In this document: one piece after another, positions 21,588-35,747 of the stretch
Layout of the letters: every line of letters begins with the position of its first letter
How positions within the stretch are numbered: the first letter of the stretch is position 1
The notes under the pieces: generated by a model
Told to the model about the DNA's origin: nothing
The model's input: the letters and a program-made list of their open reading frames with translations, nothing else
The model's database searches: none
From: Clarireedia homoeocarpa
Taxonomy: Eukaryota; Ascomycota; Leotiomycetes; Helotiales; Rutstroemiaceae
Direction of reading: 5' to 3'
Length of the DNA stretch: 64,000 bases
Assembly (NCBI GenBank): GCA_001465935.1
Contig: LNKV01000010.1
Location: 558,001-622,000 of the forward strand
Made by a program: the position numbers and the translations under genes

Positions 21588-22991
21588 ATGAACAAAGCAA
21601 TCGAACTTGTCCTCACAAACCTCATTCCACGGCACTCTGGGGCTATTCCTTCTGCTTTGCTCGATCTGAGTAGTTCTCTCCTCGCTCAATCCCGAGTTAA
21701 ATGTTCGTTAAACGCAGAGCAGGAGATTGCTCGTACGTATGCTTGTGCGCATATAGCTTGTGAGAGGTATGCCTTGATTCTTTAATTTCCTAGCTTTATC
21801 TGGCCTTTTTTCTCTTCATACCTCACTCCTCACATCTCCTCTCTAATTCCCGTTCCCAATTGAGAATCTCACCAAAAACTAACAATCAGTAGACTCAAAA
21901 CCACCCTCAACCTTCCCAAGATCGAGCCCCGTCCCCCTGTACCCCCCTCGGTCTACAAAAAACTCTACGCCTACCTCGAAAGCACTCTCCAATCCGGCAC
22001 CCCACGCAAACGCGCCCGCTACACCGACGACGTCCCCCGCAGCGGCAGCCATCTAAGCACACCCAGCCGCACGCAGAAACGCACACCAGGCCGCAACGAC
22101 ACACCTATAAAAAGCAATCTCCCCACCCCGCAAAGAGGGACTCCTTCTAAGGGCAGAAGTCTCGCGGGATTCCGCACACCGAAAAAGGGACTGAAGTTCG
22201 AGAAGCGCGATGACAGTCGCATACCGAGATGGATTGCTGTGGTAGGGAGGGAGATGTGCAGGGAGTTGGGGACGGAAGACGCGACGGCGCATGTACTTGC
22301 TGGAGTGGAGAGTATAGTGTGGATGGATATGGAGCGGGATGGGAAAGCAGGAGGAAAAGAGATGACCATGGGGAAGTGGCCGGCGTTGATGATAGCCGTG
22401 TGGGCGCATGTGCGGAAGCGGTTGAGAGAGGTAGAGGCGAATGGAGAAGCGATCGTGATGACTAAGGAGGGGTTTGCGGAGTGGAGGGGTGAGGCGGTTG
22501 AATTTTTACGAGGGGTGAGGCGGGATGAGGGAGTAAAAGGGAGGGTGGAAAAGGGGGCTGGGGGAGAGGAAATGGGCTGGAAGGGGTGGGACTTATCGTC
22601 CGAGGGAGAGGAGGAAGAGGATGAGGGGAGGAATGAAAAGGATGTTAATGATTGGATGAGAGAAATCAATGCACAGGGTTGGTTGGATATGGATTGGTAT
22701 TATAACATCACTTCCACATCCACTTCCGCATTGGAAAACTCGAAATCAAATTCTAGATCAGCGTCAGAAGAAGCAGAAGAAGGAGTGCAGAGAGCACTGG
22801 TGCGCGAAGACGAGATGCGCTATGGCTTGGGCACGATGAGGCAGAAGAAAGTAGATTATTTGACAGAGGAGAGGAGAGCGGCGTATAAGGTTTGGGAGAG
22901 GAGGATCAGGGGGGAGATTGAGCGGGGGTTGAAGGAGCTGAAGAAGGGGAGTGGGGGTGGGGGGATGGGGGCTGTTGCTGCTGGTGCTTGA
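21588..22991 (+). CDS. ORC6: origin recognition complex subunit 6
   Basis: Exons 21588-21766 and 21893-22991, 425 aa. The join CER-LKTTLNLPKIEPRPP restores the family N-terminus (MNKAIELVLTNLIPRHSG ... EQEIARTYACAHIACERLK), a cyclin-box/TFIIB-like helical domain in about residues 1-92. Residues 93-160 are basic and carry seven Thr-Pro-x-Lys/Arg sites, the CDK consensus. A second helical domain covers about 168-255 (PRWIAVVGREMCRELG ... MGKWPALMIAVWAHVRKRL). An acidic linker and a helical, charged C-terminus (QKKVDYLTEERRAAYKVWERRIR) follow. ORC6 is part of the nuclear complex that marks replication origins. The acceptor is a tandem CAG/TAG, so a one-Ser variant is possible. The ATG at 21588 begins the conserved MNKAIE block. 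Confidence 0.9.
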
Positions 22992-25900
22992 GATGATGAG
23001 GATGAACGGATTGGATTTGCTGGAGGTGGATCAAGATAGAGATATAGATATAGATGAAGATATAGATACCCATATAAGAACAAGAAGAATCAACGAAAAA
23101 TGAAAATGGAGGGAAGCGGAGCAACAGAGGAACATACAATTGCGGTATACACAGACAGCCAGAGACTCAAACTCCGAAAGGAAGAAAAGTTCGGCATTGA
23201 ATGAAATTTCAATGCTAAGGCGCAATTATGCTTGTTCATCGTGTCTATTCAGCCATTTCAGTGAATGAGTGAGCAACTGAGTGAGTATCTTGCAAACTTT
23301 AATCTTGCAAACTTTAATCTTGCAAACTTTTAATCTTCCTATTTTTCTTCCCTTTCTCCCTCCTGCTCAATCATGGGCCTTCAACATCTCAGCTGAACCC
23401 GCATCACCAGGCAACCTATCTATCTACATATACATCTCTATCTCTATCTCTATTCCCATTCCCATCCCCATCCTCATTCCTCTCGATCCGTTTCCCAAAA
23501 GAAGATGAGAAACACAGACCAGAACACAATCGAGCTGATTATACACCACAACAGAGAAGAACAGACATCCATCCGTCCCTTCGTAAATCTAATCTCATCT
23601 CATCTTGATGTCTTGTTTTCTTCTAACTCATAGTATAGTAATACTGAATGGAGATTAGAGTCGAGAGATGAGCTTTTCTTCTCTTCCAATAGGGTATGTG
23701 TGCCATGCTATGGAATGCTATTTTGTGTGTATATGTGTAGCGGCGGCTTATGACGAGTACATCAACGTCACTTTCCTTTTCGTCTTCTCTTGTTGTAAGC
23801 GAGAATGTCCACTTGGAAGGATGTGATATTGACGAGAAAGAGAACACGCTTCCACACTATGGCTATGGAAGAAAGAGATGGTTGGGGAAGTAGGTGGTAT
23901 TCGATTGGTTTGGAATTTACGTCATGCCAGTGTTGACGTTGATGTGGATGAGATACGGTAGGGCAGGGTAGATAAATAGAGCGGATGATCCATGTCCTGT
24001 GCCTCAACGTTGTGGGCTGGGCATAAGCTTAGGACTGGCTGTTGATTCGCTGCTTCGCTCCTTCATAGGTAGTGATGAGACACAAACCGTTCAATGGGTT
24101 TCGGTTAAGGGGATGAATGAATGGACGGAGGGATTGATAGGTCAACAGATAGAATAGCTGAATGAAGGTCTTATGCCGATGTAGTATGCCGGCGGGGAAT
24201 TCCCGACGGAGTGCGGGGTGCTTGCTGGGTATGAGATTAGCATATACAAAGGACATTATGTGACACCGTACAGGAACGGTGCGGTGTAGTTAACGGCCGT
24301 AATGGATGGGGTTGTTACACATTCGCCATCATACTGTATTGTATCACATCATCGATCGTCACTACATGCATCAATCCTATATCATCTGATGTTAACTCCC
24401 GAAGCACACCACTAGGAATCCAGGATATAAAACCCGTATGAGGGGCCACAATATTCAATCGATGCAATATTGTTGAAATGAAGGGGCAGTTTCGGTTTAG
24501 CCTAATGAAGCTGGATTCACCGTTGAGATACCTGCGTGTAACGGTGAATCTGGTATACTTACCGCAAGACCAAGTTTAGGATCAAGGTAGCTATCTATCT
24601 GAGGTCTGAGTGCAGATAGGCAAGAATGCTTGACGAGTTGACATCGAAAGTTAAGGGTTGGCGGACTAGACCGCTTCTCAAAAATGTTCCTAGGCATTTT
24701 CCTGCATCATATCACACACTATCCAAGCGCTACTACCGCTTTGGCAAACGGTGTTGCGCGCGGGGTGAGGCGGAATGAGGCAAATGTGACGAGATACAGC
24801 TTATGCACTTGAAAACACCAAAGAGTCTCGGAAATATATATGCAGACGACATGGTTTTTTGGCCGATGTTTCCACATGTTTGCCGGCCACGGTCGGACAC
24901 TCTTGGACGGAGACGCATGGAGGGTTCAGGAAGTAAAAACACAGCTACTGTATGTGCCATGCGAATGAGCACTTATGCAGGCTACACCTCCGGGGAACGC
25001 TTCTGTAAGCGAGAGAGAAAATGGGTCATGTTCCGGACAAGTAGTGGGTAGTACGGAGCAGAGCGACATGAATAGTCTAGATCGAGCCAGCTAGAAGAAA
25101 ACTCAGCACGCGGGAAAAGCAAGGCTGATGATCCCTTCAAGGATACTGCAAAACAAGGAAACTTGACTCGAGGCTCTAATGCTGATGGGTGCAATCATTG
25201 CGCGTCAATAGCATTACATCAATCATTGCTCAGCCTCGTGATTAGGTGATGAGAAAGCTTTCAAAATAGAGTATGTGCGCTTGAGACCCAGAGACTATGC
25301 AGGACTTTTATGCACGCTTGGACAAAGTTTGAGTCCGTGAAGAGAAACATCTGCACGGAGCCATGCGAGATGATGGAGCTCGCCGAGCATAAGCATAGGG
25401 AAAAGATGGAGATTGCAAAATAGCAAGATCCGGTGGGAGCGCGAGAAATTTCATCATTCATCTGCATTTTTGGCCAAGTACCGAGGGACTTTGTCGTTGC
25501 GCTCGAGATAGGAGGAAAAGGGAGCGGGACGACAGGATCCTGGATTTCAGTCTTTTCGGACATGGACATTGACATTGACATTACCACGAAAACGCCGGTA
25601 ATAAATGATACGAGTGTTTGCCGAAATGTTCTCCGGTTGACTGGGTGTTTTCCTGCCGCATACTCCGTAAAATGAGATGTTCATTTGCGATTGGCGATGA
25701 AGCTATATTGTCGGTTGCTTATAGAAGTCAATCAACAACTCAACATCCCCATGTCAACAAAATAACATGTTCTTTTCTCTTGTTTGTTTGCGCGTAAAAC
25801 ATACCTGCGAGTCTTGGAAGGGGCCACTCGTAGCTTACCGGCGAATCTCGTTCTTCTGGCCCGGTTTTGATCCGGATGAGAGGAGAGACAGACGCGGTTG

Positions 25901-28483
25901 GTGCAATGTTGCTGGTTGTGCGAGATAGCGCGCATGAGATAAATCAAAGCGTGCATGTATATACCTTGAGGGAGAATGTGAAGTCCAAAGTATGATGTCT
26001 TCCGACCGAGTACTGTACACCGTATGGAGTTGCCTATTGAAGATACATGTCTCCGCAGTAATGAATGGAAATACGCAAGCGATAGAGTGTTAATGAAGAA
26101 GTGAAGCTCGTGATGCAGAAATTAAGCGAAGCATAGATAGATGTCTTGCTGTCTTAAAAGTACAGTAGTGCTTCGTAGTCGGTAGAGTCGGTAGAGTCGG
26201 TAGAGTCGGAATAGCTGCATAAATGGGCTGCATGCTCCGAAGATAGACAGTCCTAAGCAAAGACATCCCCCACTCCACGTGTGCTTCGATCCGCCTTTTG
26301 CCTAGTCGGGATGGATGAAACATATTTGGACCCGATGGAGGAGCATTTTAATTTCCGCAAGGTCTTACATGCTGATTGATCCGTCTGGACTTTGAAGTTC
26401 TATTGCTCTTTTCTCTGCTCCGGCGCAAGCGCGTGATTCCATTCTCGGTGACCGTTTACCTTCCTGCTCGCCCACCTTTCTCGGTCTTCGTCGCCTGCAT
26501 CTGATAGGATGGCGGATCTCGCATTAGTTCTAACTACAATGGCGCTGCTAACCGGCTTGAGCAGTATGTCTTCAGTACCTGGCAGGCAAACCGGGTAGAC
26601 CTTGAGAAAGCTGGCTTAGCTGATAAATCTGTGGACTGGGAGGGCCAATGGAATTTATCAATTCACCACCAGTCGTGCACCCAGAGCAGCTGCAGGTGGT
26701 TACACCAAAACGAAATGTGCCGCTTCCTTTCCATGATCTCGAAGGAATTTCTGCACAGACAGAGCACTGTCTTTTTTTCTCATCCTTATGAATCCCCCTT
26801 CGTCTCCTTGCAAAGAGCAAAGGGGGGTCGCTATCCGGAAGCTCAATTGTTTTCATCATCGACAGCCCATTGAACTATCACAAATAAATCCACTTCAAGG
26901 AGTTCCCGGTCGTCTAATTCTTAGCTGACAACATCTCAACATGGTTGATCCTCTTTGGGGGGAGAAATAGTTGCGCGATTGGACGAATTGATCAAAAGAG
27001 AGTCAAATCTTTCTTGCTTGGACGGTTACCGGAAGCCCCAACCCCCTTTCAAAGTCTGGTACGGTACGTACCCTAGATATAGAGTACCAGTACCAGCCTG
27101 TGTCCCCTGCCGCCTCACGAATTTATCGCCTGGATTATCCAAAGGATTGCTAATCGCCGGATATGTGGCTGCAAAGAACAGCGGGCGCAGGCAGAGGCAT
27201 AGGTATGCCAAATCTATGGGTTTATGTCGATGACCGTAAGATATGTCTACTGTAGATACTGTACCGCGCAGGTGCAGGTGCAGCATGTAGGAACTGCGTG
27301 GGAAATTTCAGACAGCAGGTTAATGTAGGTGGTACCTGGTCATAGGGCCATGCGTGCGTTCTCCTCTATTGTGCGTGCAGTACCTATATCTGCAGCTCGC
27401 TGATCACTGATTGTGGGAATGAACGTTAGTGAAGTGGGAAAGGGGCACTTCTTTCCCCAATGGGTACGAACGCATTCTTGTCTACGAAGTACGAAGGGAT
27501 GGATCTATGGATTCTCCTGAAGCAAACATTCTCTTCTCATGGGTGTACCGCGGCGGGCTTGATGGGAACGGAGTCAATTCAGACATCTTGTTTATGAACG
27601 CGTGAAGGATTTGTGAATGTGCACTTGCCTCTCTTTTTACGAAGTAGCTTCCGAAGATATACGAAGTATATCTTTTGTGAGCGGGAGTGGGTTGACTCTG
27701 ATGGTACTCGTAGTTCCTGTCTAACCCCTGAACCTCCAGTAATAAATCCTCACTAGCGCCATGGCCACCTTCCTGCAGGCCTTGACCCTCCCAGAAAGTG
27801 GAAAAAGAGAGTCCCAGCCCAGCCAAAAGTGCCCACCAAGACCTTTTTTGGGACGAATCTGCTTGTCTTGAACGTGCTGCTACCAATTGAATATCGCTTT
27901 GGGGGAAATCTTTGGCTTCTACGCATCTAGATATACATCCTCTCGTCTCCAATACTACCCAATACTACCCAATACCTACCACCCTCACTCTTTATCTCTC
28001 CTTATCCTGTATCCGCGTTTCTCTTATTAAAAAATATATACTTACATTAATTATTCACGTCTCAAGGGAAAAGAGAGTCAACTCGCTATCCAAGAAACAT
28101 CGAGAGAGGCTAACTGGTGATCCTATTGCTGTCCTGTCGAATATAGACGCGTGTTTATTATCTACAACATTTCGCTTACAACTTGGGTTTGGTTGGTCAG
28201 ACGGAAGGGAAAAAGAGAATACCCTATCCTGGACAATAACAGGAGAAAGCATTCAAAACTCTGCGACTTTTAAAAGGGTTTGAGGATTCATTCGCTTTCG
28301 CCATCCTTCCCTCTGACAAATGATTGTGGTCTGGTGAAGTCGAATCGCTTCTTTGCAGCCCCCCCTCCTAATCACTTCATCGCAAACCTTTAATCTTATT
28401 TATCCATCTTCCTCCCGCCATATTACGAGCATCACGACAAATTCTCGCACACGTTGGGTCGCAACGAAGAAATCACCGGAGCC
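22992..28483. other. 5.5-kb region without a convincing gene
   Basis: Starts with the ORC6 3' flank, with GATATA and CTATCT microsatellites (23036-23070, 23420-23480). The tail (about 27900-28483) is presumably kinesin promoter and 5' UTR. Between them only short frames without domains are seen on both strands. The longest, ~150 codons at 27482-27952 (-), reads as low-complexity sequence without family resemblance. A triple GTAGAGTCG repeat lies at about 26182-26209. No RNA gene or mobile-element end was recognised. Confidence 0.45.
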
Positions 28484-31400
28484 ATGGCCAGCTCTCCTCC
28501 AGAATCACCCCAAGTGACTCTCTCTCGGCCTGCGAGTGCGATGATGCGGCCTCCGAGGACGAACAGCCGGATGAGTATGAGTAGCAAGACGGGCGGAAGT
28601 AGGGCCTCAGATGAAGACGGCAAAACATCAGTCCGAGTTGGTATGTTGCCATATTCTTCAAACTATCTGCTGCATCTCTTTCAGGGCATGCTGACAAAAC
28701 TCCCTTTTCCTAGCTGTTCGAGTACGGCCACCCCTTCGACCGACTGATCCCGGTTATGACCTCATTCCACAACGATTCCAGCGACCTATGGTACAAGTTA
28801 CATCACCTACAAGTTTGGCAATCGATTCGCCGCAAGGCAAAAAGATATTCGTATTCGACAGGGTGTTCAGTGAAGATGTTGACCAGGAAGGAATTTGGGA
28901 CTATTTGGTTGAGAGCACAAATGCGTTCATCCAGGGATACAATGTCTCTCTGCTGGCGTATGGACAATCTGGCGCTGGAAAGTCTTTCACAATGGGAACC
29001 TCGGGTCCAATAGAGCAAGACAAGCCAGAAGTAATGGGTGAGTCCGAAAATGTCGCACTTAGCCGGCACCCATCTGCTACACAACATTCGATGGTGTGTG
29101 CGAAAAGAGAAACAAACTGACCGAGATGGGATTTAGGTGTCATTCCACGTGCGGCCATTGCATTATTTGAGAAACTTGAAGGCGGGCGACCGCAGCACTC
29201 CAATCGAAGTTCAATGACCGGCCTCAGAGCGCCCACGAGGTATTCCACGGTTCCCAGCAATGCGCCAGCGAAAGAGAAAAATTGGACCCTCAAGGCCACT
29301 TACCTCGAGATTTACAACGAGCAACTTCGTGATCTGTTGGTCCCGGAACATACACCAAGCCACGAGCGAGAAGTCGTTAGCATCCGGGAAAATAACAAGG
29401 GACATATTCTACTTACCGGACTGCACCAGGTCGAAATCAACTCGGTCGAGGACCTGATGGCGGCGCTGAACTTTGGGTCTTCGATTCGTCAGACAGATGC
29501 TACTGCAGTTAACGCCAAGTCTTCTCGATCTCATGCTGTGTTCAGTTTAAATCTGGTTCAGCGCAAACCGAAAGGTGCACAAGCTGCCGAAAAGCGATTT
29601 TCCGTCCCACTAGAAGCAATGACTGGCGCAGAAAGCATGGTGACAATCGACAGCAAATTGCATTTCGTTGATCTGGCCGGTAGCGAAAGATTAAAGAATA
29701 CCGGAGCGCAAGGAGAACGGGCGAAAGAGGGCATTTCCATCAATGCCGGTCTTGCCAGCTTGGGCAAAGTTATTTCTCAATTATCGTCTCGTCAAGCCGG
29801 TTCCCACGTGTCGTACCGGGACTCAAAGCTCACTAGATTGCTACAAGACTCTCTTGGGGGTAACGCTATCACTTATATGATTGCCTGTGTAACGCCAGCT
29901 GAGTTCCACCTTAGCGAGACCTTGAATACAGTACAGTACGCTCAGCGTGCTCGTGCTATTCAAAGTAAACCACGCATTCAACAAGTCTCGGACGAGAGTG
30001 ATAAGCAAGCTGTCATTGATAGATTAAAGGCAGAAGTCGCGTTCTTGCGAGAACAAATTAGAAGCAACGAAAGCGGGGGCGATCGCCGTAGTAAGATTAC
30101 TAGCGAGAGGCCTGAGCGACAGAACGAGCGGGAAGTGGAGCTTCAAAATCAATTACTCGATACGCAGGAAAATTATACGGCCCTCAGTCAACGACATGCT
30201 AAATTGATATCGGAGCTAGCTAGAGCCCGGGACGATGAAGAGGCTGACAGCCAGAATTTCGAGAACACATTAGGTGACAGTGCCACAGAAAGACTAAAGC
30301 GCTCGAACAATTTTGCTGAAGCGGTTGAACAAGTAGTTCAAGAATACGAGAAGACGATTCAAAGTCTTGAACATTCTCTCCACAATACCCGATCCACTTT
30401 ATCAAACACCGAAACCATTCTTCTTGAAAAAGAAAGCAAATGTGCCTTGGTTGAGACACTCAATCAGCAACTTCAAGCACGTCTGGCGAAGCTAGCCGAT
30501 CGAGAGGCTACCACCGAAGATTATCTGCATGACCTGGAAAAGAGGCTCGACGGCCATACATCAGGCGAAGAGAAGAGTTCGACGATCATAATGGAGCTTC
30601 GGAAAGAAATCGCTCGGGTCCGTGAGAACGAAGCCAGCTGCGAAGACTACATTTCAACACTCGAGGAGCGCTTAGCCGAGGCTGACCAAGATGCTGAATT
30701 GATGCAACGTGAAATCGATCGTTTGGAACACGTCATTGAACGTCAACGAAGTCTCGGCAAGTTGGACAACTTACTTTACGAATTAGACAATATTCACGAA
30801 AGCAAGAATGGCGATGGTGAATCCAAAACCGTCAACGGTAAACGAAACACACTTGATATGGCTAAGCATCAGAGTCTTTTGAATAGAAGAGGCCAAAAGA
30901 GTGTTATCTTGGAGAATGATGATGAGCTAGAGGATGGTGTTTTGGTAAGCCCTGCTAATGAAGAAAGGCCTGAGCTGGATGGCCCTGCCGATTACGGGCA
31001 ATCGATCGAAGAGCAAACAATCGGGAAGTCACTCAGCGAGCAGATCGACAGCGAATATCCACCACCAAGTCCGGCACAATCGAAATTTGTGGAAGATAAA
31101 CTAGAAAGCGTAACCCAGGAGCTCGTCGATTTGAGAGTGGAACATGAGGCTACTGTCAGCGAATTTGACCTTCTTTCAGCCAAATATGAGGAGGCCCTTC
31201 GCACCGTGGCCGAGCTTCAGGACATTGTTGATGAAGCCCGCCATCCCGGCCCCCGCGATTCTATCCTGTCCGGATCAACTACAAGACCCACTTCTTTTTT
31301 AGCAGATGCGAGGGTAAACGATCTAAAGGATGGAGGACACTTTTCATCCTCGCGATCACTCTCATCGGAGCTGTCCTGGGCTGGGGAGCTACCCAGTACA

Positions 31401-33874
31401 TTAGAAGAATCTGATACTGAAGTCACTACCAAAACTCCACAACGAGTTGTTACACCGGAGATAGAGATCAGTCAGGATTTAGATTTAGGAAAATTAGATG
31501 CTGAAAGAGAGGAAGCCCAGATATTACTTGCTGAAAAGTATGCTGCATTGGAAGCAGAGCACGTCGCTGCTCTTAATCTGGTAGAAGAGCTTAAAGCCGA
31601 GGTCTCTAGAGCAAAATCGAACAGTGACGGCCCATCCCCGCGCTCCGGCACGCCCGTCATTCGCCGCAAATCAAGTCAGAATGTTATGGTTATCGATCGT
31701 GCGCACAGATCTTTTGCATCTATGAGAAACATTGCCGCGGAGAACTTCGAGAACAATCCTGATGTCATGGCAAGCTTTGAAATGCAGCTAAACACCGCCA
31801 TGCACGAATTGCACACTCGCTCGGAACGTATCCAAGAGCTTGAGGCTGATGTATCAAATGTCAAAAAAGAGCTTGAGACCAAGTCGACAATGATTACTGG
31901 TTTGACCCGAGAGCGCACAAGTATGAAGTCATCCCCTCTAGATATCTCGGTTGTCTCTGCTATGCAAGATCAGTTAATTCATACCGAGAACCAACTTCGC
32001 ATGCTTCAAGAGACACATGGGGCTCGCGAGAAGGAATTGCTTGAGGAGATTGAGTATCTGCGTGCATCTGCCGCTGGCCGTCCAATCACAAATGGCCACT
32101 CAATCGAAAGGAGCTTGAATGGTGCTGACCTGGACAAGGAGAGCAGAATCGCAGAGTTAGAGGCAGAATTGGCGGATTGGGAAGGAAAGCACCAGACTTC
32201 TCTGTCGTCTATGCAGACCTCGCAAAAGATGTTCGAGTCGACAATTACCAAGCTTGAACAGCAACTATCACAACTCAGTAGCACTGGGGCACAAAGGAAT
32301 AGAGATTTTGAGGAACATCATGGCCGTGTTTCTGATCTCCAGAGGGAAGTCGATGAACACAAGTCTGCTGTTGTAGCCAATGCCAGTCGGGTCGCAGAGC
32401 TTGAGCAAGCTTATGCTGCTACCCGCGCGGAACTTGATGAGGCTATTCAATTCAAGAGCATTGCTGCTGCTGAGATCGAAGGGCACAAGTCACTAGTCTC
32501 TATCTTGCAAGACCAAATTACAGAGCATGAAAAAATCGTCAAGATCCATCAAGATGGGCTTGCTCTGTTGCACGAAAACCATGCCAAAGCGATTGAGGAG
32601 ATTCATGCCACTCACCAAGCGAATCACGAGGCTGAAATTGCGGATCTGAAGGCCAAACACCAGGAGCGCATCGATACACTGGAGAGGGAGCTTACCAATG
32701 CTCGTGACGATCTTACTCAGGTCGCTACCCAGGTCGCATTTGCGCTTGGTGTGGATGTCAGCACAGAGAAATTACAAGACCGAATTACAGATCTCCTCGC
32801 CGGCCAAAAGGCAATGGCTCATGAGCAAAGCAGATCTAGCGAGCTCGAAACATACACCAAGGAGTTGTCCACGATTAATGATACCATCATGAAGGAGCTC
32901 GAGACTGTCAAGGCCGAACTCGCCGCTCTCCTAGTCCAGACAGCTGACGGTTCCAGAGCCAGAGACGAGAATGCTACTGTTGCAGATCAGCTAGCTGCTC
33001 TTAAGAAGGAAATGCACGACTTGGAGACAAAGAACAAGAAGAACTCCAGACTTGTGGAGGAACTTGAGGACCAATTGGCCACTAACTTTGACGAACATCA
33101 AGCCGCAAATAATCGTCTTTCGACACTCCAGACCGAGAGGAATGCCCAATTAGATGAAGCAAACAACAAGGCTCTTCGTGCTCAGACCGAATTGGAGGCC
33201 ATCAAGGAAGAATACGCCACACTTCAGGTAAGTTTGTTGGATGGTAGGTATCTATTATTCGGCTAACAATATGATAGGCGAAGTTTGATGATGTTCTACA
33301 AGCTGACCCCGGCGCTAAGCGCTCTAATTCGATCACCTCTAGACTTCACAAGTCAGCATCTGTCACCTCTCTCCCATCACCGCCTCCTGCCATTCCATTG
33401 CCACCTCTACCTGGGAGTGTTCCTGGTGCCGTTGGCGCTCCCAACACATCTGTTCCACCAACTCCTACTCAAGGTAGCTTCAACAGTCGTAACAGCAAAG
33501 ACATCGCCAGCTCTCAAATTCAAGAAGATCAAGAAGCTCGTATCCGCACTATTGAAAAGCATCTATTCGCCGAGAAACAACTTACAAATACCCTGGAAGA
33601 AGCTCTTACCGACCTAGAGAGACAGAGCAACAAGGTTAAGGCGGATTGTGACGCATGGCGAAAACGCGCTGGCGAACTCGAACAGGAACTTAAGGAAGCG
33701 CAAGAGAAAGCGAAGAATGGTGACGCCGAGAAGGAGAATCGATGGAGCATGCAACAAGTCGAAGAGGAGAAACGCAAAAGACGAGAAGCAGAACTTGCGC
33801 GAGCTCATCTTGAAGAACGTATGAATGCTTTGAATAGCAAGAAAAAGAAGAAGGGCAGCTTGAATTGTTTCTAA
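28484..33874 (+). CDS. large N-terminal-motor kinesin with long coiled coil (kinesin-4-like)
   Basis: Four exons: 28484-28640, 28714-29037, 29137-33227 and 33278-33874, 1722 aa. The motor covers about residues 50-445. It starts VRVAVRVRPPLRP, with the P-loop GQSGAGKSFTMG (~136), switch I NAKSSRSH (~286) and switch II DLAGSER (~339), then YRDSKLTRLLQDSLGG and NTVQYAQRARAI. All catalytic motifs are intact, so it should be an active microtubule ATPase. The remainder is mostly coiled coil broken by Ser-rich linkers (~700-870), with a Pro-rich segment (SLPSPPPAIPLPPLPG) in exon 4. It ends in a Lys run and SLNCF, a short tail I associate with this fungal family. The motor sequence suggests kinesin-4, but the subfamily is not certain. 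The ATG at 28484 (GCCATGGCC) has the best context; no earlier in-frame ATG exists in the exon. Confidence 0.9.
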
Positions 33875-34685
33875 GTAAACATTTCCAAATCGCCATCTCA
33901 CGAGTTCTTGCACCGTTCCAATTTAAAATTGCGACGCCCATTATACACCACTTTAACTTCACGACATTGTAATTTCACTTCTTCAGAATCCTCGCCACGA
34001 ATTTGCTATTGCGGCTCCCTCTTATTTCAATGAGCTAGAGCCTATACCTTCAATAGTTAAAACATTTTGCTTTTTGCTTTTTTCATGTCCGATTTCTTTG
34101 TATTTTAACGCCCCCGCATTTTTGTAACGAGATACCACACCTTTTTATTTTTGCTTTTTGCGTTTGTTTCTTTTTCATAATTGTTCGCGGTGGAGGGTTT
34201 TTCGGGAAAGAGGAAAGGGAACATGCTATATCGAAACGGCCTTACTGAGACGTAGCGTTTGTTTTTTCCCTCGCTTTTACTTCTTATTCTTCTTCTCTTC
34301 TATTCTAACTCTCCTACTACACACGGGATATAGAAAAGTAATATCTTTTATTCTCTTTTTGGGGGCACTGGAAAGGGTTCTTTTTTATTGCTTGATGTGT
34401 TATGGAAGCTAAGGCCAGGGATTATGCAAGCCAAAGAAAGAAAGAAGACGAGGAATTTAAGGGAATATGCTGGAGTTGGTGCTTTGGGGTATGATGGGTG
34501 CTGATGTGATGGGGATCGCTAGGTTTAGAGTGATGATTTTTGATAGAATTTATCCCTGTGCGCTGGAGAGGGGGGGGGGACGAAAATGGTGGAGTGATGG
34601 GAATGAAATGAATAGTTGGAGATAGGGGGATGAGAAATAAGAACGAGGATGGGGATGAGATAGGGATAGGGGAAGGGATATGTAT

Positions 34686-34739
34686 GAGAATGAGAACGAG
34701 AACGAGAACGAGAATGAGAATGAGAATGAGAATGAGAAA
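34686..34739. repeat. GAGAAY hexanucleotide repeat x9
   Basis: Eight GAGAAT/GAGAAC units followed by GAGAAA. Confidence 0.9.
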
Positions 34740-35494
34740 GAATCAGGGTACATCTGGAGGATAATGATGATCTTTTTCTACACTTATACATATAATGACT
34801 GCTTTGCTTTGATCCGCTTTGGTTCGTGGTGTAATGCTTGATTTGGTACTATATGATTTGGCGTGCTTGACCGGTTTGATGGGATAGAAAAGAATAGGAT
34901 GGAATGTTGTTTGATATATCTTCTATGGGATGGGATGAATAATATCATGGTGGCGAGGGAATAGGAGAAAGATAGATGGATAGGTAGAAGGATAGAAGGA
35001 TAAAATAATAGAGCAGTAGAAGAACAACAGCAGAGACCGGCAGCAGCAGCAGTAAACGAAGACAGCAATACAAGCGCCAGACACAAGAACCAGCTGCATA
35101 GAGATATCAAATCATGAAACAATGTCTTTCCCCACTTTGCCTGAATTTGCCACCATCCGACCTATCTCCCTACCTACCTACATTGCCTAGCTTTGGTATA
35201 TCCTCGGTTTTTGGGCAGGCTTACGGCCACGACAATCTGTTAGGTGGGTGCGTAGATAAGGAGATATGCATACGTAAACCCTTGGTCACATATCACTCAC
35301 TTACTCTCCTTTATTCCCGATAGATACAATCAATACAGTAGTATTGCGTGTCTCCGAGGGATTGGGGCACGGAGAGTATGTGGAACCATTTCTTGCTGTA
35401 CTTGCATTAAAATGGATTGTAATGAATGAATGGGAGAGGACTAGAGCGGATGGAAGCGAATGTGATTAGAGCGGATGTTGTATGTTTGGTTGTT

Positions 35495-35514
35495 TAGACT
35501 AGACTAGACTAGAC
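35495..35514. repeat. TAGAC pentanucleotide repeat x4
   Basis: Four exact tandem TAGAC units. Confidence 0.85.
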
Positions 35515-35747
35515 TGGCGAAACTAGGTTGGTTGGCAAGGAGAGAGGGAAAGGGGAAGCAAAAAGCGGGGGTGGGGGGAGGGGACGAACTTTCTTTCTCG
35601 AAGCCTATCTAATCCTTAGTCTAAATAGATGTATCTTTCTCTTAGAAAGAAAAGACTAAGAAAAGAACAGTAATTAAAGTTATCGATAAAGTATTAGTAA
35701 GAGAATATTAGTAAAAAGCTTATAAAAGATTATTTAATCGTCGAATA

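Larger units (their letters stand above)
33875..35745. other. intergenic region downstream of kinesin
   Basis: Probable kinesin 3' UTR, T-rich (33960-34330), then repeat-rich DNA: a GAGAAY hexanucleotide array, TGATGGGAT-like runs, a TAGAC pentanucleotide run, and from ~35590 AT-rich sequence into which the pogo element inserted. CTTAGTCT (35615) and AGACTAAG (35653), with TCTTTCT/AGAAAGA between, could form a hairpin. No gene supported. Confidence 0.5.

Noticed and set aside
27482..27952. 156-codon frame on the minus strand
   Set aside because: No family resemblance, no flanking splice evidence and ordinary composition for non-coding DNA.
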